Program-made: the position numbers and the translations under genes
Notes under the pieces: generated by a model
Seen by the model: the letters and a program-made list of their open reading frames with translations, nothing else
Database searches by the model: none
Told to the model about the DNA's origin: nothing
In this document: positions 26,365 to 34,641 of the stretch, in pieces
How positions within the stretch are numbered: the stretch's first letter is position 1
How the letters are laid out: each line of letters opens with the position of its first letter
Assembly (NCBI RefSeq): GCF_030378165.1
Contig: NZ_CP119766.1
Location: 558,001-622,000, forward strand
From: Flavobacterium panacagri
GTDB lineage: Bacteria > Bacteroidota > Bacteroidia > Flavobacteriales > Flavobacteriaceae
Length of the DNA stretch: 64,000 bases
Direction of reading: 5' to 3'

Positions 26365-26943
26365 ATGTTAGAAATCGACTTCAAAGAAATCATTACTGTT
26401 AGTATGGTACTTTTTGCCGTAATTGATATTGTAGGTTCCATCCCAATTATTGTGAATTTAAGAGCTAAAGTAGGCCATATAGAATCTGAAAAAGCTTCTA
26501 TTGTTGCCGGAGCTATTATGATTGTTTTTCTTTTTGTTGGGGAAGGTTTACTGAACCTCATCGGTATTGATGTCCATTCATTTGCCGTTGCAGGATCTTT
26601 TGTATTGTTTTTTCTTGCTTTGGAAATGATTTTAGGAATTCGAATTTATAGAGACGAAGAACCAGGTTCTGCTTCTATTGTGCCATTGGCTTTTCCATTA
26701 ATTGCAGGAGCAGGAACTATGACTACTTTATTGTCGCTTCGTTCTCAGTTTCATACTATTAATATTATCATTGCCATTTTACTCAATATCATATTGGTTT
26801 ACATTGTTTTGAAGTCTTCTAAGAAAATCGAAAATTTACTGGGAGAAAATGGACTTGGAGTGGTTCGCAAGACATTTGGCGTGATACTTTTAGCAATTGC
26901 TGTTAAATTATTCGCCGCTAATGTTAAAGGTTTGTTTGTCTAA
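26365..26943 (+). CDS. MarC family integral membrane protein
   Basis: 192 residues, nearly all hydrophobic, with about six membrane helices (for example VSMVLFAVIDIVGSIPIIV and FAVAGSFVLFFLALEMILGI). Family motifs: ...VDIVGS-IP, VPLAFPLIAGAGTMTTLLSL. Inner-membrane protein of unknown transport role; the old link to multiple antibiotic resistance is not supported for the family. The start at 26365 (MLEIDFKEIITVSM) is preferred over an out-of-frame ATG 5 nt earlier. Confidence 0.88.
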   Translation: MLEIDFKEIITVSMVLFAVIDIVGSIPIIVNLRAKVGHIESEKASIVAGAIMIVFLFVGEGLLNLIGIDVHSFAVAGSFVLFFLALEMILGIRIYRDEEPGSASIVPLAFPLIAGAGTMTTLLSLRSQFHTINIIIAILLNIILVYIVLKSSKKIENLLGENGLGVVRKTFGVILLAIAVKLFAANVKGLFV

Positions 26944-27052
26944 AATTTATTTTTATACTTTTACCCCATAAAATTTCTAAAATACAACTTTAAGACATTT
27001 TTTAAACCTTAAAGTTTTACTTTATTATTTTAGACCAAACAGAAATAATCTT

Positions 27053-27256
27053 ATGAAAATTTTTACTTCAATCTTAGTGCTTTTAGCATTGGCTTTAATC
27101 GTTTTTAATATTACGTTATTAGACTTTAAAAACCCTTTTCAAGGAGATAGTATGGTAGCTTTTATTGGAATAGCCGCTTCATTTTGCGCCGTTTTGATTC
27201 TTTTGATTTTTAGAATCTCAAAAAGAATCGAGGAGAAAATGAATGAAAACAGATAA
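27053..27256 (+). CDS. Small two-helix membrane protein
   Basis: 67 residues: hydrophobic segments at about 4-24 (IFTSILVLLALALIVFNITL) and 36-57 (MVAFIGIAASFCAVLILLIF), then a charged tail (RISKRIEEKMNENR). Its 3' end overlaps the next gene by 14 bp, implying translational coupling with the flavoprotein. No recognised family. Confidence 0.7.
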   Translation: MKIFTSILVLLALALIVFNITLLDFKNPFQGDSMVAFIGIAASFCAVLILLIFRISKRIEEKMNENR

Positions 27257-27863
27257 TATGTTTGATGTTTTAATTATTGGCGGTGGCGTATCGGGAATAT
27301 CTTGTGCCCTTGTCTTAGGATCTGCAAAAAATAAAGCTTTTGTGACCGATAAAAAAATCGGAATTTTTACGCATCAAAAAACTTCTTCTCTGCAAGAAGC
27401 AATTTTTTATAATGCTTACGGCATTACACCGGGCAAATTAGGCTCTGAATTACTTACAGAAAGCACGCAGGATCTAGCCTCGACTTATCCTCATATTGAA
27501 CAGATTCCAAATGAAAAAGCAATTAAAGTAGAAGGAACTTATCCTGAATTTACTGTCACTACTAATAAAAACTCCTACCAAACAAAAAATATCGTTGTGG
27601 GAATTGGTTCTGCCAATACTTTTGACATTGAAGGCTTAATGCAATATATTGAACCTCATAAAAAAGCACTTCCTGAAAAACAGCGTATTCAGTTAAAAAA
27701 TGAAGATCATAAAGTTGCTGACGGTATTTACGTTATCGGCACTTTAGCAGGTTGGAGAAGTCAGCTGGCAATTGCTGCCGGAAGTGGCGCTGCAGTCGCA
27801 ACAGATATTCTTACTTTATGGAATAACGGCGTACAGACTCACGCTCATGATAGCATTCGATAA
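27243..27863 (+). CDS. Short thioredoxin-reductase-like FAD protein
   Basis: 206 residues. The N terminus carries the dinucleotide motif DVLIIGGGVSGISCALVLG, and the C terminus has the closing FAD motif DGIYVIGTLAGWRSQLAIAAGSGAAVA. These two halves match the FAD domain of thioredoxin reductases, but the intervening NADPH domain with its CxxC is absent, so the protein is about two thirds of the usual length. It may be a flavoprotein served by a separate electron donor. An alternative start at 27258 lies just past the stop of the upstream membrane-protein gene. Confidence 0.75.
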   Translation: MKTDNMFDVLIIGGGVSGISCALVLGSAKNKAFVTDKKIGIFTHQKTSSLQEAIFYNAYGITPGKLGSELLTESTQDLASTYPHIEQIPNEKAIKVEGTYPEFTVTTNKNSYQTKNIVVGIGSANTFDIEGLMQYIEPHKKALPEKQRIQLKNEDHKVADGIYVIGTLAGWRSQLAIAAGSGAAVATDILTLWNNGVQTHAHDSIR

Positions 27864-27865
27864 AT

Positions 27866-28483
27866 CTATTTTTTGAATTGCACTTTATTATATTTTGGTA
27901 ATGGAGGTAAAGGCATTAATAATGTATCAGTATGCATTGAAAAAGCTATTATCGCTTTCTTTTTTTTAGCAAAAGAGAGAGTGTCTCTCATCTTTTCATA
28001 TTTTCCCTCAACCTGATTTACTTTTAAAGTAACGTACAATTTCTTTATAGCCGAATCTATATTATTGCTTTTTTTAAAATAATACTGATAATATTTTTCT
28101 TCGTTGTTAAAATAAACAACTTTTAACCTAAACATTGGAGAGCTTTCCATACAGCCATCTTGCTTATAAGAGTGCACAAGAGCTTTATTTTCGTCTATTT
28201 CAGGCAAAAACTTCAATAAATCATTTAATAATTTCGAATCAATCTTCGAATGAAAATAAACTTCATTTTTATTAGGAGAGAATTCACACACATAACTTTG
28301 ATTATCTCCGTCTAAATTTAGAATGGAATATAATTTTGGCTGAATGTAAAATTCCCCTTTAAAAGATTCTGTAGGATACTTTAAATCCCAATTGTAACAT
28401 ATCAACTCAACACTTCTAATATCTTGTTGATTTGAAGAACATCCAAAAGTTAAAAAAATCAAAACTATCAGAAGCTTATTCAT
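27866..28483 (-). CDS. Hypothetical lipoprotein
   Basis: 205 residues with a type II signal peptide: MNKLLIVLIFLTFGCSSNQQD, lipobox Cys at about 15. Mature part is mixed alpha/beta with no recognised domain (SVELICYNWDLKYPTESFKGEFYIQ; KKLYVTLKVNQVEGKYEK). Convergent with the flavoprotein gene, 2 nt apart. Function unknown. Confidence 0.75.
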   Translation of the reverse strand: MNKLLIVLIFLTFGCSSNQQDIRSVELICYNWDLKYPTESFKGEFYIQPKLYSILNLDGDNQSYVCEFSPNKNEVYFHSKIDSKLLNDLLKFLPEIDENKALVHSYKQDGCMESSPMFRLKVVYFNNEEKYYQYYFKKSNNIDSAIKKLYVTLKVNQVEGKYEKMRDTLSFAKKKKAIIAFSMHTDTLLMPLPPLPKYNKVQFKK

Positions 28484-28520
28484 TTAATATTGATTAGTTT
28501 CTTTTAATGAGTTTCAACTA

Positions 28521-28838
28521 CTACTTAACAGAAACAATTTCTGTTACTTTAATATGGTTTTCGTCATCGGTTTTCCATTTTTCTCCTTTTACAGCAACTA
28601 CATCTCCAATTTTTAATTGTTTATAGTTTTGAGGCCCGCCAACATTTACAATACTGATTGTGGCGAAATATACTTCTTTAGTATCTGTTGTAATTTTTGC
28701 GGTGTAACCGTCTTTTCCTCCTTCTATAGATTCTACTTTTCCTGAAATTGGAGCATTGGAATCATTTTTCATAGTGTTGCAAGAGATTACGAAAGCCATT
28801 ATAACTGCTAGTAAAGTTATTCTTTTTAGATTTTTCAT
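28521..28838 (-). CDS. Small lipoprotein with an OB-like beta domain
   Basis: 105 residues; lipobox in MAFVISCNTMKND (Cys about 20). The mature part is a short beta-rich domain (PISGKVESIEGGKDGYTAKITT; LKIGDVVAVKGEKWKTDDENHIKVTEI) that looks like a small OB or SH3-type barrel. 37 nt ahead of the 205-residue lipoprotein on the same strand. Function unknown. Confidence 0.75.
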   Translation of the reverse strand: MKNLKRITLLAVIMAFVISCNTMKNDSNAPISGKVESIEGGKDGYTAKITTDTKEVYFATISIVNVGGPQNYKQLKIGDVVAVKGEKWKTDDENHIKVTEIVSVK

Positions 28839-28927
28839 ATATTTTAGTTTAACCGCGAAGTTCGCAAGGGTTTATGCTAGGTTCGCTAAGTTTTATTTTA
28901 AGTTTATATTATTTTCTTTTCCAAGAT

Positions 28928-29293
28928 TCATGCCAGCTGAATACAGCTTCCCGCAATAACTTTTAGATTATTTTCAAATTGTTTCCAGACTCTAATATAT
29001 TTGAAAACACCCTTTATTGGAGTTGTTTCGTAAGTTCCTTTTAATGAAATGGTAACAGCAACTACAGCCGAATCATCAATGATATTAATAATTTGATCCG
29101 AAGCTTCCAAAGAATCAATTTTCATTTTACCTGAGCGATACGAATTCAAATCAAATTCTTTAGTTATCGTTTGTCCGTCTGGAAGATTGAATAATAAATC
29201 ATCGTGCAGCATTTTTTCCAAAACCAAAACATCCGAACTCTTAACTGCAGTCAGAAGTTCTATTTCTGCATTAATAACGGCTTCTATTTTCAT
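28928..29293 (-). CDS. NTF2-like (DUF4440-type) protein
   Basis: 121 residues with the NTF2-like pattern: an N-terminal helix (VINAEIELLTAVKSSDVLVLEKML) then the strand HDDLLFNLPDGQTITKEFDL and a run of beta strands ending in KYIRVWKQFENNLKVIAGSC. Cytoplasmic, no signal peptide. Such small cone-shaped folds bind or convert small ligands; no catalytic residues can be assigned. It is 15 nt after the S41 protease gene. Confidence 0.75.
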   Translation of the reverse strand: MKIEAVINAEIELLTAVKSSDVLVLEKMLHDDLLFNLPDGQTITKEFDLNSYRSGKMKIDSLEASDQIINIIDDSAVVAVTISLKGTYETTPIKGVFKYIRVWKQFENNLKVIAGSCIQLA

Positions 29294-29308
29294 GATATAA
29301 AATTGATT

Positions 29309-30886
29309 TTATTTCTTCGGATTGAGAATGGTTTTAATCATGGCATCATCTTTTAAGATCACATCATAATAGTACAATTCTCCAAACAATTGTCGTGCAA
29401 ATTCAGCCGTAATATAGCGATTTACTAATGCTTTGGTCTTGTCTAGTTTTAAATCTAAACCAGTCAACAAAATGTAGTTTTTAAACTTTTTAAAGTACAC
29501 ATCTGAATGCTTCATTTTAGCTAAAAACGTATTGAAATTATCTCCTGCAAAAGCATTTCTATCTTTGTCCAATTCTTCAAAAACAAAATGCCCGACAATT
29601 CCTGTCTGCAATAAATAGCCTACATTTTCATTTCCGTGTTCTGCTTCCATCGGAACAAAAACATCAGGAACAATTCCGCCGCCACCATAAACGATTTTAC
29701 CTTTTGGTGTTTTGAATTTTAAGGAATCGGCTACTTTTATACTATCTTTAGCATACAATTCTCCCGTTGTAATTCTGGATTCAGATTCTTTAAAATAATC
29801 TTCATTCCCTTTTTTATAAGGCTTTTGAATTGATCTTCCTGTTGGTGTGTAATAACGTGCTACAGTCAAACGAACAGCAGAGCCGTCGTTAAAATCCATT
29901 TCTCTTTGAACTAAACCTTTTCCAAAAGAACGTCTTCCTACTATTGTACCGCGATCATTATCCTGAATTGCTCCGGCCAAAATTTCACTCGCAGAAGCAC
30001 TGTTTTCATTAATTAAAACATACACTTTTCCAGTTTCAAAACTTCCCGCTTTTGTAGCAAATGTTTTATCGATAGAACCATTTTTACTTTTTGTAAAAAC
30101 AATCAATTGTTTGTCTTTTAAAAATTCATCTGCAATTGCAATTGCTTCTTCCATATAACCGCCTCCATTATCGCGAAGATCAATTACAAGCGACTGAATT
30201 CCTTTTTGTTTTAATCTCGTTAAGCCTGTTTTGAATTCATTAAAAGTAGTTTCGGCAAAACGATTTATTTTGATGTAACCGATATTATTCCCAATTAACA
30301 AAGAAGCATCGACGCTTTTGATTGGAATAACATCTCTTTTTACTTTGAACTTCAGTTTCTTTTGTTCCGATTTTCTAAAAACTGTTAATTCAATTTCAGA
30401 TCCCTGCAAACCTTTCAATTTCGAAAACAAACTATCTGAAGGCAGTTTTCGGCCATACAATTTAGTTTTTCCGGCATATAAAATTCGGTCACCCGATTTT
30501 AGTCCCGCTTTCGCTGAAGGGCCGTTTTCAATTGGTTTTATAATGGCAACCGAATCTTTATACATATAAAAATTGATTCCGATTCCAACGAAATCCCCTT
30601 TCATGCTTTCTGCAACCTCAGCCTGTTCGCTTGGCGGAATATAAACCGAATGCGGATCTAATTTGGAAAGAATATTATCTACAGTAAGATTAACAATAGA
30701 GTCTGTATTGATACTGTCAACGTATTCGTTATTGATAAAATCAATCAGTTTGTTGAGTTTGGTTTTAGAGTAATTTTTAGCCAAAAACTGCTCATCGGCT
30801 GGAGCATTCATAAGGCTTCCAACAACCGTTCCCAGAGCAAAGGTCGCTCCGATTATTATAGGTAAATATTTCGAATTAAATTTCAT
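29309..30886 (-). CDS. S41 family C-terminal processing protease
   Basis: 525 residues. An N-terminal anchor (PIIIGATFALGTVVGSLM) places it in the periplasm. Order: leader helix region, PDZ domain (about 90-170, VGIGINFYMYKDSVAIIKPI; KAGLKSGDRILYAG), protease core with VIDLRDNGGGYMEEAI, the Ser motif NENSASASEILAGAIQDN and the Lys motif GRRSFGKGLVQ. It trims or degrades exported proteins by their C termini. The stop codon meets the next gene's start within 1 nt: the deaminase upstream ends at 30887, so the two are almost certainly co-transcribed. Confidence 0.93.
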   Translation of the reverse strand: MKFNSKYLPIIIGATFALGTVVGSLMNAPADEQFLAKNYSKTKLNKLIDFINNEYVDSINTDSIVNLTVDNILSKLDPHSVYIPPSEQAEVAESMKGDFVGIGINFYMYKDSVAIIKPIENGPSAKAGLKSGDRILYAGKTKLYGRKLPSDSLFSKLKGLQGSEIELTVFRKSEQKKLKFKVKRDVIPIKSVDASLLIGNNIGYIKINRFAETTFNEFKTGLTRLKQKGIQSLVIDLRDNGGGYMEEAIAIADEFLKDKQLIVFTKSKNGSIDKTFATKAGSFETGKVYVLINENSASASEILAGAIQDNDRGTIVGRRSFGKGLVQREMDFNDGSAVRLTVARYYTPTGRSIQKPYKKGNEDYFKESESRITTGELYAKDSIKVADSLKFKTPKGKIVYGGGGIVPDVFVPMEAEHGNENVGYLLQTGIVGHFVFEELDKDRNAFAGDNFNTFLAKMKHSDVYFKKFKNYILLTGLDLKLDKTKALVNRYITAEFARQLFGELYYYDVILKDDAMIKTILNPKK

Positions 30887-31318
30887 TTACTCTTCTAAGT
30901 CAGGAATATGCTGTACTTCTACCCCTGCTTTTATTAAAAATTGAATTCCAGAATCATCGCGATATCCATCTTTATAAACCACTCTTTTTATCCCCGACTG
31001 ATGTATTAATTTACTGCATTCTTTGCAAGGCGAAAGCGTAATATATAATGTTGCCCCTTCACAAGATTGTGTTGATCTTGCTACTTTCAGGATGGCATTT
31101 GCTTCGGCATGTAAAACATCCCAGCGTGTTAAGCCTTCTTCATCTTCACAGCAATTTTCAAATCCGGATGGCGTTCCGTTGTAACCGTCAGAAATAATCA
31201 TTCGGTCTTTTACGATAATAGCACCAACTTGTTTTCTTTTACAATAAGAAAGCTGACTCCACTCTCTTGCAATTCGAAGATACGCTTTATCGTATTTATT
31301 CAATTTTTTTACTTCCAT
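30887..31318 (-). CDS. Deoxycytidylate deaminase-like protein (ComEB type)
   Basis: 143-residue zinc deaminase. Zinc ligands: HAEANAIL with the catalytic Glu, and PCKECSKLI. ARIARE-like N terminus (YLRIAREWSQLSYCKRKQVGAI) and GYNGTPSGFENCCEDEEG match dCMP deaminases, which turn dCMP to dUMP for thymidylate synthesis. It lies directly ahead of the S41 protease gene and 5 nt after the HupE-like gene. Confidence 0.88.
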   Translation of the reverse strand: MEVKKLNKYDKAYLRIAREWSQLSYCKRKQVGAIIVKDRMIISDGYNGTPSGFENCCEDEEGLTRWDVLHAEANAILKVARSTQSCEGATLYITLSPCKECSKLIHQSGIKRVVYKDGYRDDSGIQFLIKAGVEVQHIPDLEE

Positions 31319-31323
31319 TTATT

Positions 31324-31917
31324 TTATCTGTTCCAAATCGGACTTTCGATAATCATTGGAATTACAACTCCAATAACAAAAGCCGACATTACCAGTGCCC
31401 AGTCGCGTTTTGAAAAACGAAAAACGGTTTGCACTATATATGATATTATTAAAACCACAAAAACCACTACGAGCTGTGCAGCTTCGATCCCTAAGGCAAA
31501 CTCTCCCAAAGGTAATAATTTTGATGTTGCAGATCCTCCTAAAATTGTTTTGAAATAATTAGAAAAACCTAAACCATGAATAATACCAAAGAATAAAGTT
31601 ATAAAAAATACCAGATTTACACTATCATTTTTTGAAGTCTTTCCAGCTGTAAATAAATGATACAGAGCCGTTATTAAAATCGTAATAGGAATTAAGAACT
31701 CGACCAGATTAACTTTTATAGTTATTATGCCGTAAACCGAAAGAATTAAAGCCAATGTATGTCCAATTGTAAACAACGAAACCAATAGAAAAATTCTTTT
31801 CCAGTCCTTAAATAAATATGGAACGGTTAGGGCGATTAAAAAAAGAACGTGGTCGTAGGCATGAATATCCAAAACGTGTTTTAATCCTATTTGAAAATAA
31901 ATCCAAAATTGTGACAT
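31324..31917 (-). CDS. HupE/UreJ-like membrane protein
   Basis: 197 residues, six or seven membrane helices. Typical signature: GLKHVLDIHAYDHVLFLIAL near the N terminus, SLFTIGHTLALILSVYGI, and FGIIHGLGFSNYF. In hydrogenase or urease clusters such proteins are metal transporters, but no such genes are near; in Bacteroidota the family is common as an orphan. It seems to head the operon hupE-like - deaminase - S41 protease - NTF2-like. Confidence 0.85.
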   Translation of the reverse strand: MSQFWIYFQIGLKHVLDIHAYDHVLFLIALTVPYLFKDWKRIFLLVSLFTIGHTLALILSVYGIITIKVNLVEFLIPITILITALYHLFTAGKTSKNDSVNLVFFITLFFGIIHGLGFSNYFKTILGGSATSKLLPLGEFALGIEAAQLVVVFVVLIISYIVQTVFRFSKRDWALVMSAFVIGVVIPMIIESPIWNR

Positions 31918-32056
31918 AGGTATAATATAATTAAATAATTAGGGGCTGTAAACTTACGATTAATTTTCAAAATTAAAGATTTAGGCTATCAAATCCTTCA
32001 ATAAAAATAAGTTAAATTTTATGAGAAATTTAAAATCAATAATTTAAAAATAGGAT

Positions 32057-32064
32057 TATATTTG
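32057..32064 (+). promoter_or_regulatory. -7 element of the TerB-like gene
   Basis: TATATTTG, a perfect TAnnTTTG match, 20 nt before the ATG. Confidence 0.55.
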
Positions 32065-32084
32065 TTCTTTAAAACTAATTAATT

Positions 32085-32516
32085 ATGCCATTTTCAGAAT
32101 TATTTGATAACGAATTCAAACAAAGAAACAGAGGTCATTTCTCTGCAATTGTGCGTGTTGCTTTTGCTGACGGAAAAATAAGCCCAGAGGAACAGGAATT
32201 TTTGAATAAAATTGCTTCTACATTACAAATTTCAGACGAAGAATATAAAGAAATCCTTGCTGATCCTTGGAAACATCCTATAAATCCTCCTTATTTATAT
32301 ACACAACGTTTAGAGCGTTTGTATGATCTAGCCAAAATGGTTCACGTAGATCACCATTTAGGAGACAAACAAGAAGTAATGTTAGTTCGTATGGGACTTG
32401 CTTTAGGTTTTACTCCAGGAAACGTAAACTACATTGTTTCAAAAGCATTATCTCTAGTAGATCAGAAAGTAGATTTAGATACTTTCTTGTTTGAAATGGA
32501 GAATATGAATAAATAG
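32085..32516 (+). CDS. TerB-like (tellurite resistance TerB domain) protein
   Basis: 143 residues, all-helical and acidic. Family motif: AIVRVAFADGKISPEEQEFLNKIA with the acidic metal-binding pattern, repeated in part at MVHVDHHLGDKQEVMLVRMGLALGF. TerB proteins bind divalent metal and act at the membrane in stress complexes; there is no other ter gene here. Its stop codon forms the first bases of a 31-bp inverted repeat that reaches to the stop of fbp. Confidence 0.88.
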   Translation: MPFSELFDNEFKQRNRGHFSAIVRVAFADGKISPEEQEFLNKIASTLQISDEEYKEILADPWKHPINPPYLYTQRLERLYDLAKMVHVDHHLGDKQEVMLVRMGLALGFTPGNVNYIVSKALSLVDQKVDLDTFLFEMENMNK

Positions 32517-32717
32517 TATTCAGTAGTCAGTTTTTAGTGTTCAGTTTATAACTGATGAAAAATTGAAACGAAATTTAATTATAAACCCGACATGTTTAAA
32601 CCTGTCGGGTTTGTTGTTTTTAATCCTAATGATCTTGAAACCAAAAAACCTAACAGGTTTTAAAAACCTGTTAGGTTTGCGTAGTGACTGAACACTAAAA
32701 ACTGACTACTGAATACT
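32515..32717. repeat. 203-bp symmetric element between terB-like gene and fbp
   Basis: Perfect 31-bp inverted arms at 32515-32545 and 32687-32717 enclose two internal hairpins: AAACCCGACA/TGTCGGGTTT (about 32583-32612) and AAACCTAACAGGTTT/AAACCTGTTAGGTTT (32646-32678). The arms themselves show a 7-bp rhythm (TCAGTAG, TCAGTTT, TTAGTGT, TCAGTTT). It touches both convergent stop codons, so it probably serves as a bidirectional transcript end. Confidence 0.85.
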
Positions 32718-32718
32718 T

Positions 32719-33723
32719 TTATTCAGCCGCCATAAATTCCTCCGCCTTTTCTACCATATTATAGCTTCCGCAGAAAAATGGAACTCTTTGGTGCAGTTCT
32801 GTTGGCTGGATTTCCATAATTCTATTAAATCCGTCTGTTGCTTTTCCTCCGGCTTGTTCTGCAAGAAACGCCATTGGATTACCTTCATACAATAAACGCA
32901 ACTTTCCTTTTGGCGCTTTAGAACTTGTTGGATAAATATAGATACCGCCCTTAATCATGTTTCGATGAAAATCTGAAACCAAACTTCCAATATATCTTGA
33001 AGTATAAGGTCTGTCACCTTCTTCTCGCTGACAATATTTAATGTAATTTTTTACCCCTTGTGGAAAATGAACATAATTTCCTTCGTTTACCGAATAGATA
33101 TGTCCATCTTTTGGAAATTGCATATTCGGATGTGAAAGATAAAAAGTCCCTATTGCGGGGTTTAAAGTAAATCCGTTTACTCCATGTCCTGTCGTGTAAA
33201 CCAGCATGGTTGAAGTTCCATAAATTACATAGCCTGCTGCCACCTGATTGATTCCCGGTTGTAAAAAATCCTCGCTGGTTACCGGAGTTCCAATTGGCGT
33301 TACTCTTCTAAAAACAGAAAAGATCGTTCCTACTGAAACATTCACATCAATGTTTGAAGATCCGTCAAGCGGATCCATTAAGATCACGTACTTATTATTA
33401 TGACAGTTGTCGCTCCCCTGAACTGTAATATAATCGTCGTTTTCTTCTGAAGCAATACCACAGACAATCTCACGGTTTATTAACGTCTGGATAAATACTT
33501 CGTTGGCATAGACATCTAATTTTTGCTGGTCTTCTCCCTGGATATTCTGCTCGCCCGCGGCGCCAATAATATCCACCAAACCCGCTTGGTTTACTTTATG
33601 ATTGACCACCTTGGCCGCCAATCTAATAGAGTTGATAATTCGCGAGAGCTCTCCCGACGAATACTGAAATGCTTTTTGGTTCTCAATAATAAACTCTCCC
33701 AGTGTTTTATTGCGTTCTTCCAT
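32719..33723 (-). CDS. fbp: Fructose-1,6-bisphosphatase, class I
   Basis: Gluconeogenic enzyme converting fructose-1,6-bisphosphate to fructose-6-phosphate. 334 residues. Metal site: ASEENDD and [20 protein letters not shown]; sugar-phosphate site: [24 protein letters not shown] and [22 protein letters not shown]. Start [12 protein letters not shown] is typical. GATATTTG, one mismatch from the -7 consensus, lies at about 33757-33764 upstream. Confidence 0.96.
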   Translation of the reverse strand: MEERNKTLGEFIIENQKAFQYSSGELSRIINSIRLAAKVVNHKVNQAGLVDIIGAAGEQNIQGEDQQKLDVYANEVFIQTLINREIVCGIASEENDDYITVQGSDNCHNNKYVILMDPLDGSSNIDVNVSVGTIFSVFRRVTPIGTPVTSEDFLQPGINQVAAGYVIYGTSTMLVYTTGHGVNGFTLNPAIGTFYLSHPNMQFPKDGHIYSVNEGNYVHFPQGVKNYIKYCQREEGDRPYTSRYIGSLVSDFHRNMIKGGIYIYPTSSKAPKGKLRLLYEGNPMAFLAEQAGGKATDGFNRIMEIQPTELHQRVPFFCGSYNMVEKAEEFMAAE

Positions 33724-33985
33724 TGCTAAATCGTTATAGTTTTATTTTTAAGTCACAAATATCGCTTATTTTGTGAGAATGATTTAAAAATTATTTTGTT
33801 AGTTTGCCCTTATTGTATATTTGCTAATATTTTGCGAAAAGCAACTTTTAAAATGATTTTTATTTGATAATAATTAAATAAAAATACGAATACATAAAAT
33901 TGCTTCTTTCAAATGTTTGTGAAAACAAATGCTGTATTAGGAAAAAGCAATACTATAAAGGACAAAAAAATAAAGTTTACCAATT

Positions 33986-34474
33986 ATGAATATTAGAAAA
34001 GGAAATCCTGAGGATATGAAATCGGTGTTGGAGCTAATTCAGGAGCTTGCAATATTCGAAAAAGAACCTGATGCTGTTGTTATTACAGAAGAAGATTTAG
34101 TTCGTGACGGATTTGGAGAAAAACCGCTTTTTCAGGTTTTTGTGGCGGAGATTGAAAACGAAGAAAAACAAAAAGAAATCGTTGGAATTGCTTTATATTA
34201 CTACCGCTACTCTACCTGGAAAGGAAAGACAATTCACCTCGAAGATTTAATCGTAAAAGAAAAAATGCGCGGTACAGGGTTAGGATCTGCACTTTATGCT
34301 GAAATCATGAAACAAGGTAAAAAAGACGGCGTTCGAAGAGTAGAATGGAATGTTCTGGCTTGGAATACGCCAGCCGTTAATTTTTACAAAAATTCCGGCG
34401 CCAAAATCCTTGACGATTGGCAGGTCGTTCAAATGGATGAAGCTGGAGTGAATGCGTTCTTAGAAAAATTATAA
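33986..34474 (+). CDS. GNAT family N-acetyltransferase
   Basis: 162 residues, single GNAT domain. The acetyl-CoA loop is VKEKMRGTGLGSALYAEIM (motif RGTGLG); the preceding strand is KTIHLEDLIV and the last motif is VLAWNTPAVNFYKNSGAKIL. Resembles diamine or spermidine N-acetyltransferases (start NIRKGNPEDMKSVLELIQELA), but the substrate is not certain. A stand-alone gene. Confidence 0.88.
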   Translation: MNIRKGNPEDMKSVLELIQELAIFEKEPDAVVITEEDLVRDGFGEKPLFQVFVAEIENEEKQKEIVGIALYYYRYSTWKGKTIHLEDLIVKEKMRGTGLGSALYAEIMKQGKKDGVRRVEWNVLAWNTPAVNFYKNSGAKILDDWQVVQMDEAGVNAFLEKL

Positions 34475-34482
34475 AAAGTCTT

Positions 34483-34577
34483 TAGCCACTAATTCACGAA
34501 TTATTATTTTTTAAAATCTTAGTGAATAAAAAATTCGTGAATTGCTTCGCCTCTTCGCTATCGCTCGGGTCGTGGCT
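34483..34577. repeat. Inverted repeat with a dispersed GC-rich insert
   Basis: Arms AGCCACTAATTCACGAATT (34482-34500) and AAATTCGTGAATT...GTCGTGGCT (34531-34577) belong to the same family as 16647-16732. The right arm is interrupted by 34540-34571, an inverted copy of the CCCGAGCGATAGCGA...GGCGAAGCAATT element also found at 59700-59732 and in part at 10897-10929. Confidence 0.7.
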
Positions 34578-34641
34578 AATAAAAAAAATAATAGATTTCC
34601 TCAAATCTAAAATCTAAAATCTAAAAAATCTAAAATTAAAA

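Noticed and set aside
33913..33996. 27-residue frame starting MFVKTNAVLG just ahead of the GNAT gene
   Set aside because: It overlaps the GNAT start, has no amino-acid bias or hairpin after it, and nothing supports a leader-peptide role.
34580..34641. Leader peptide or riboswitch ahead of aspartate kinase
   Set aside because: Only repeats and AAATCTA units are present; no Lys- or Thr-rich frame and no terminator between repeat and start.
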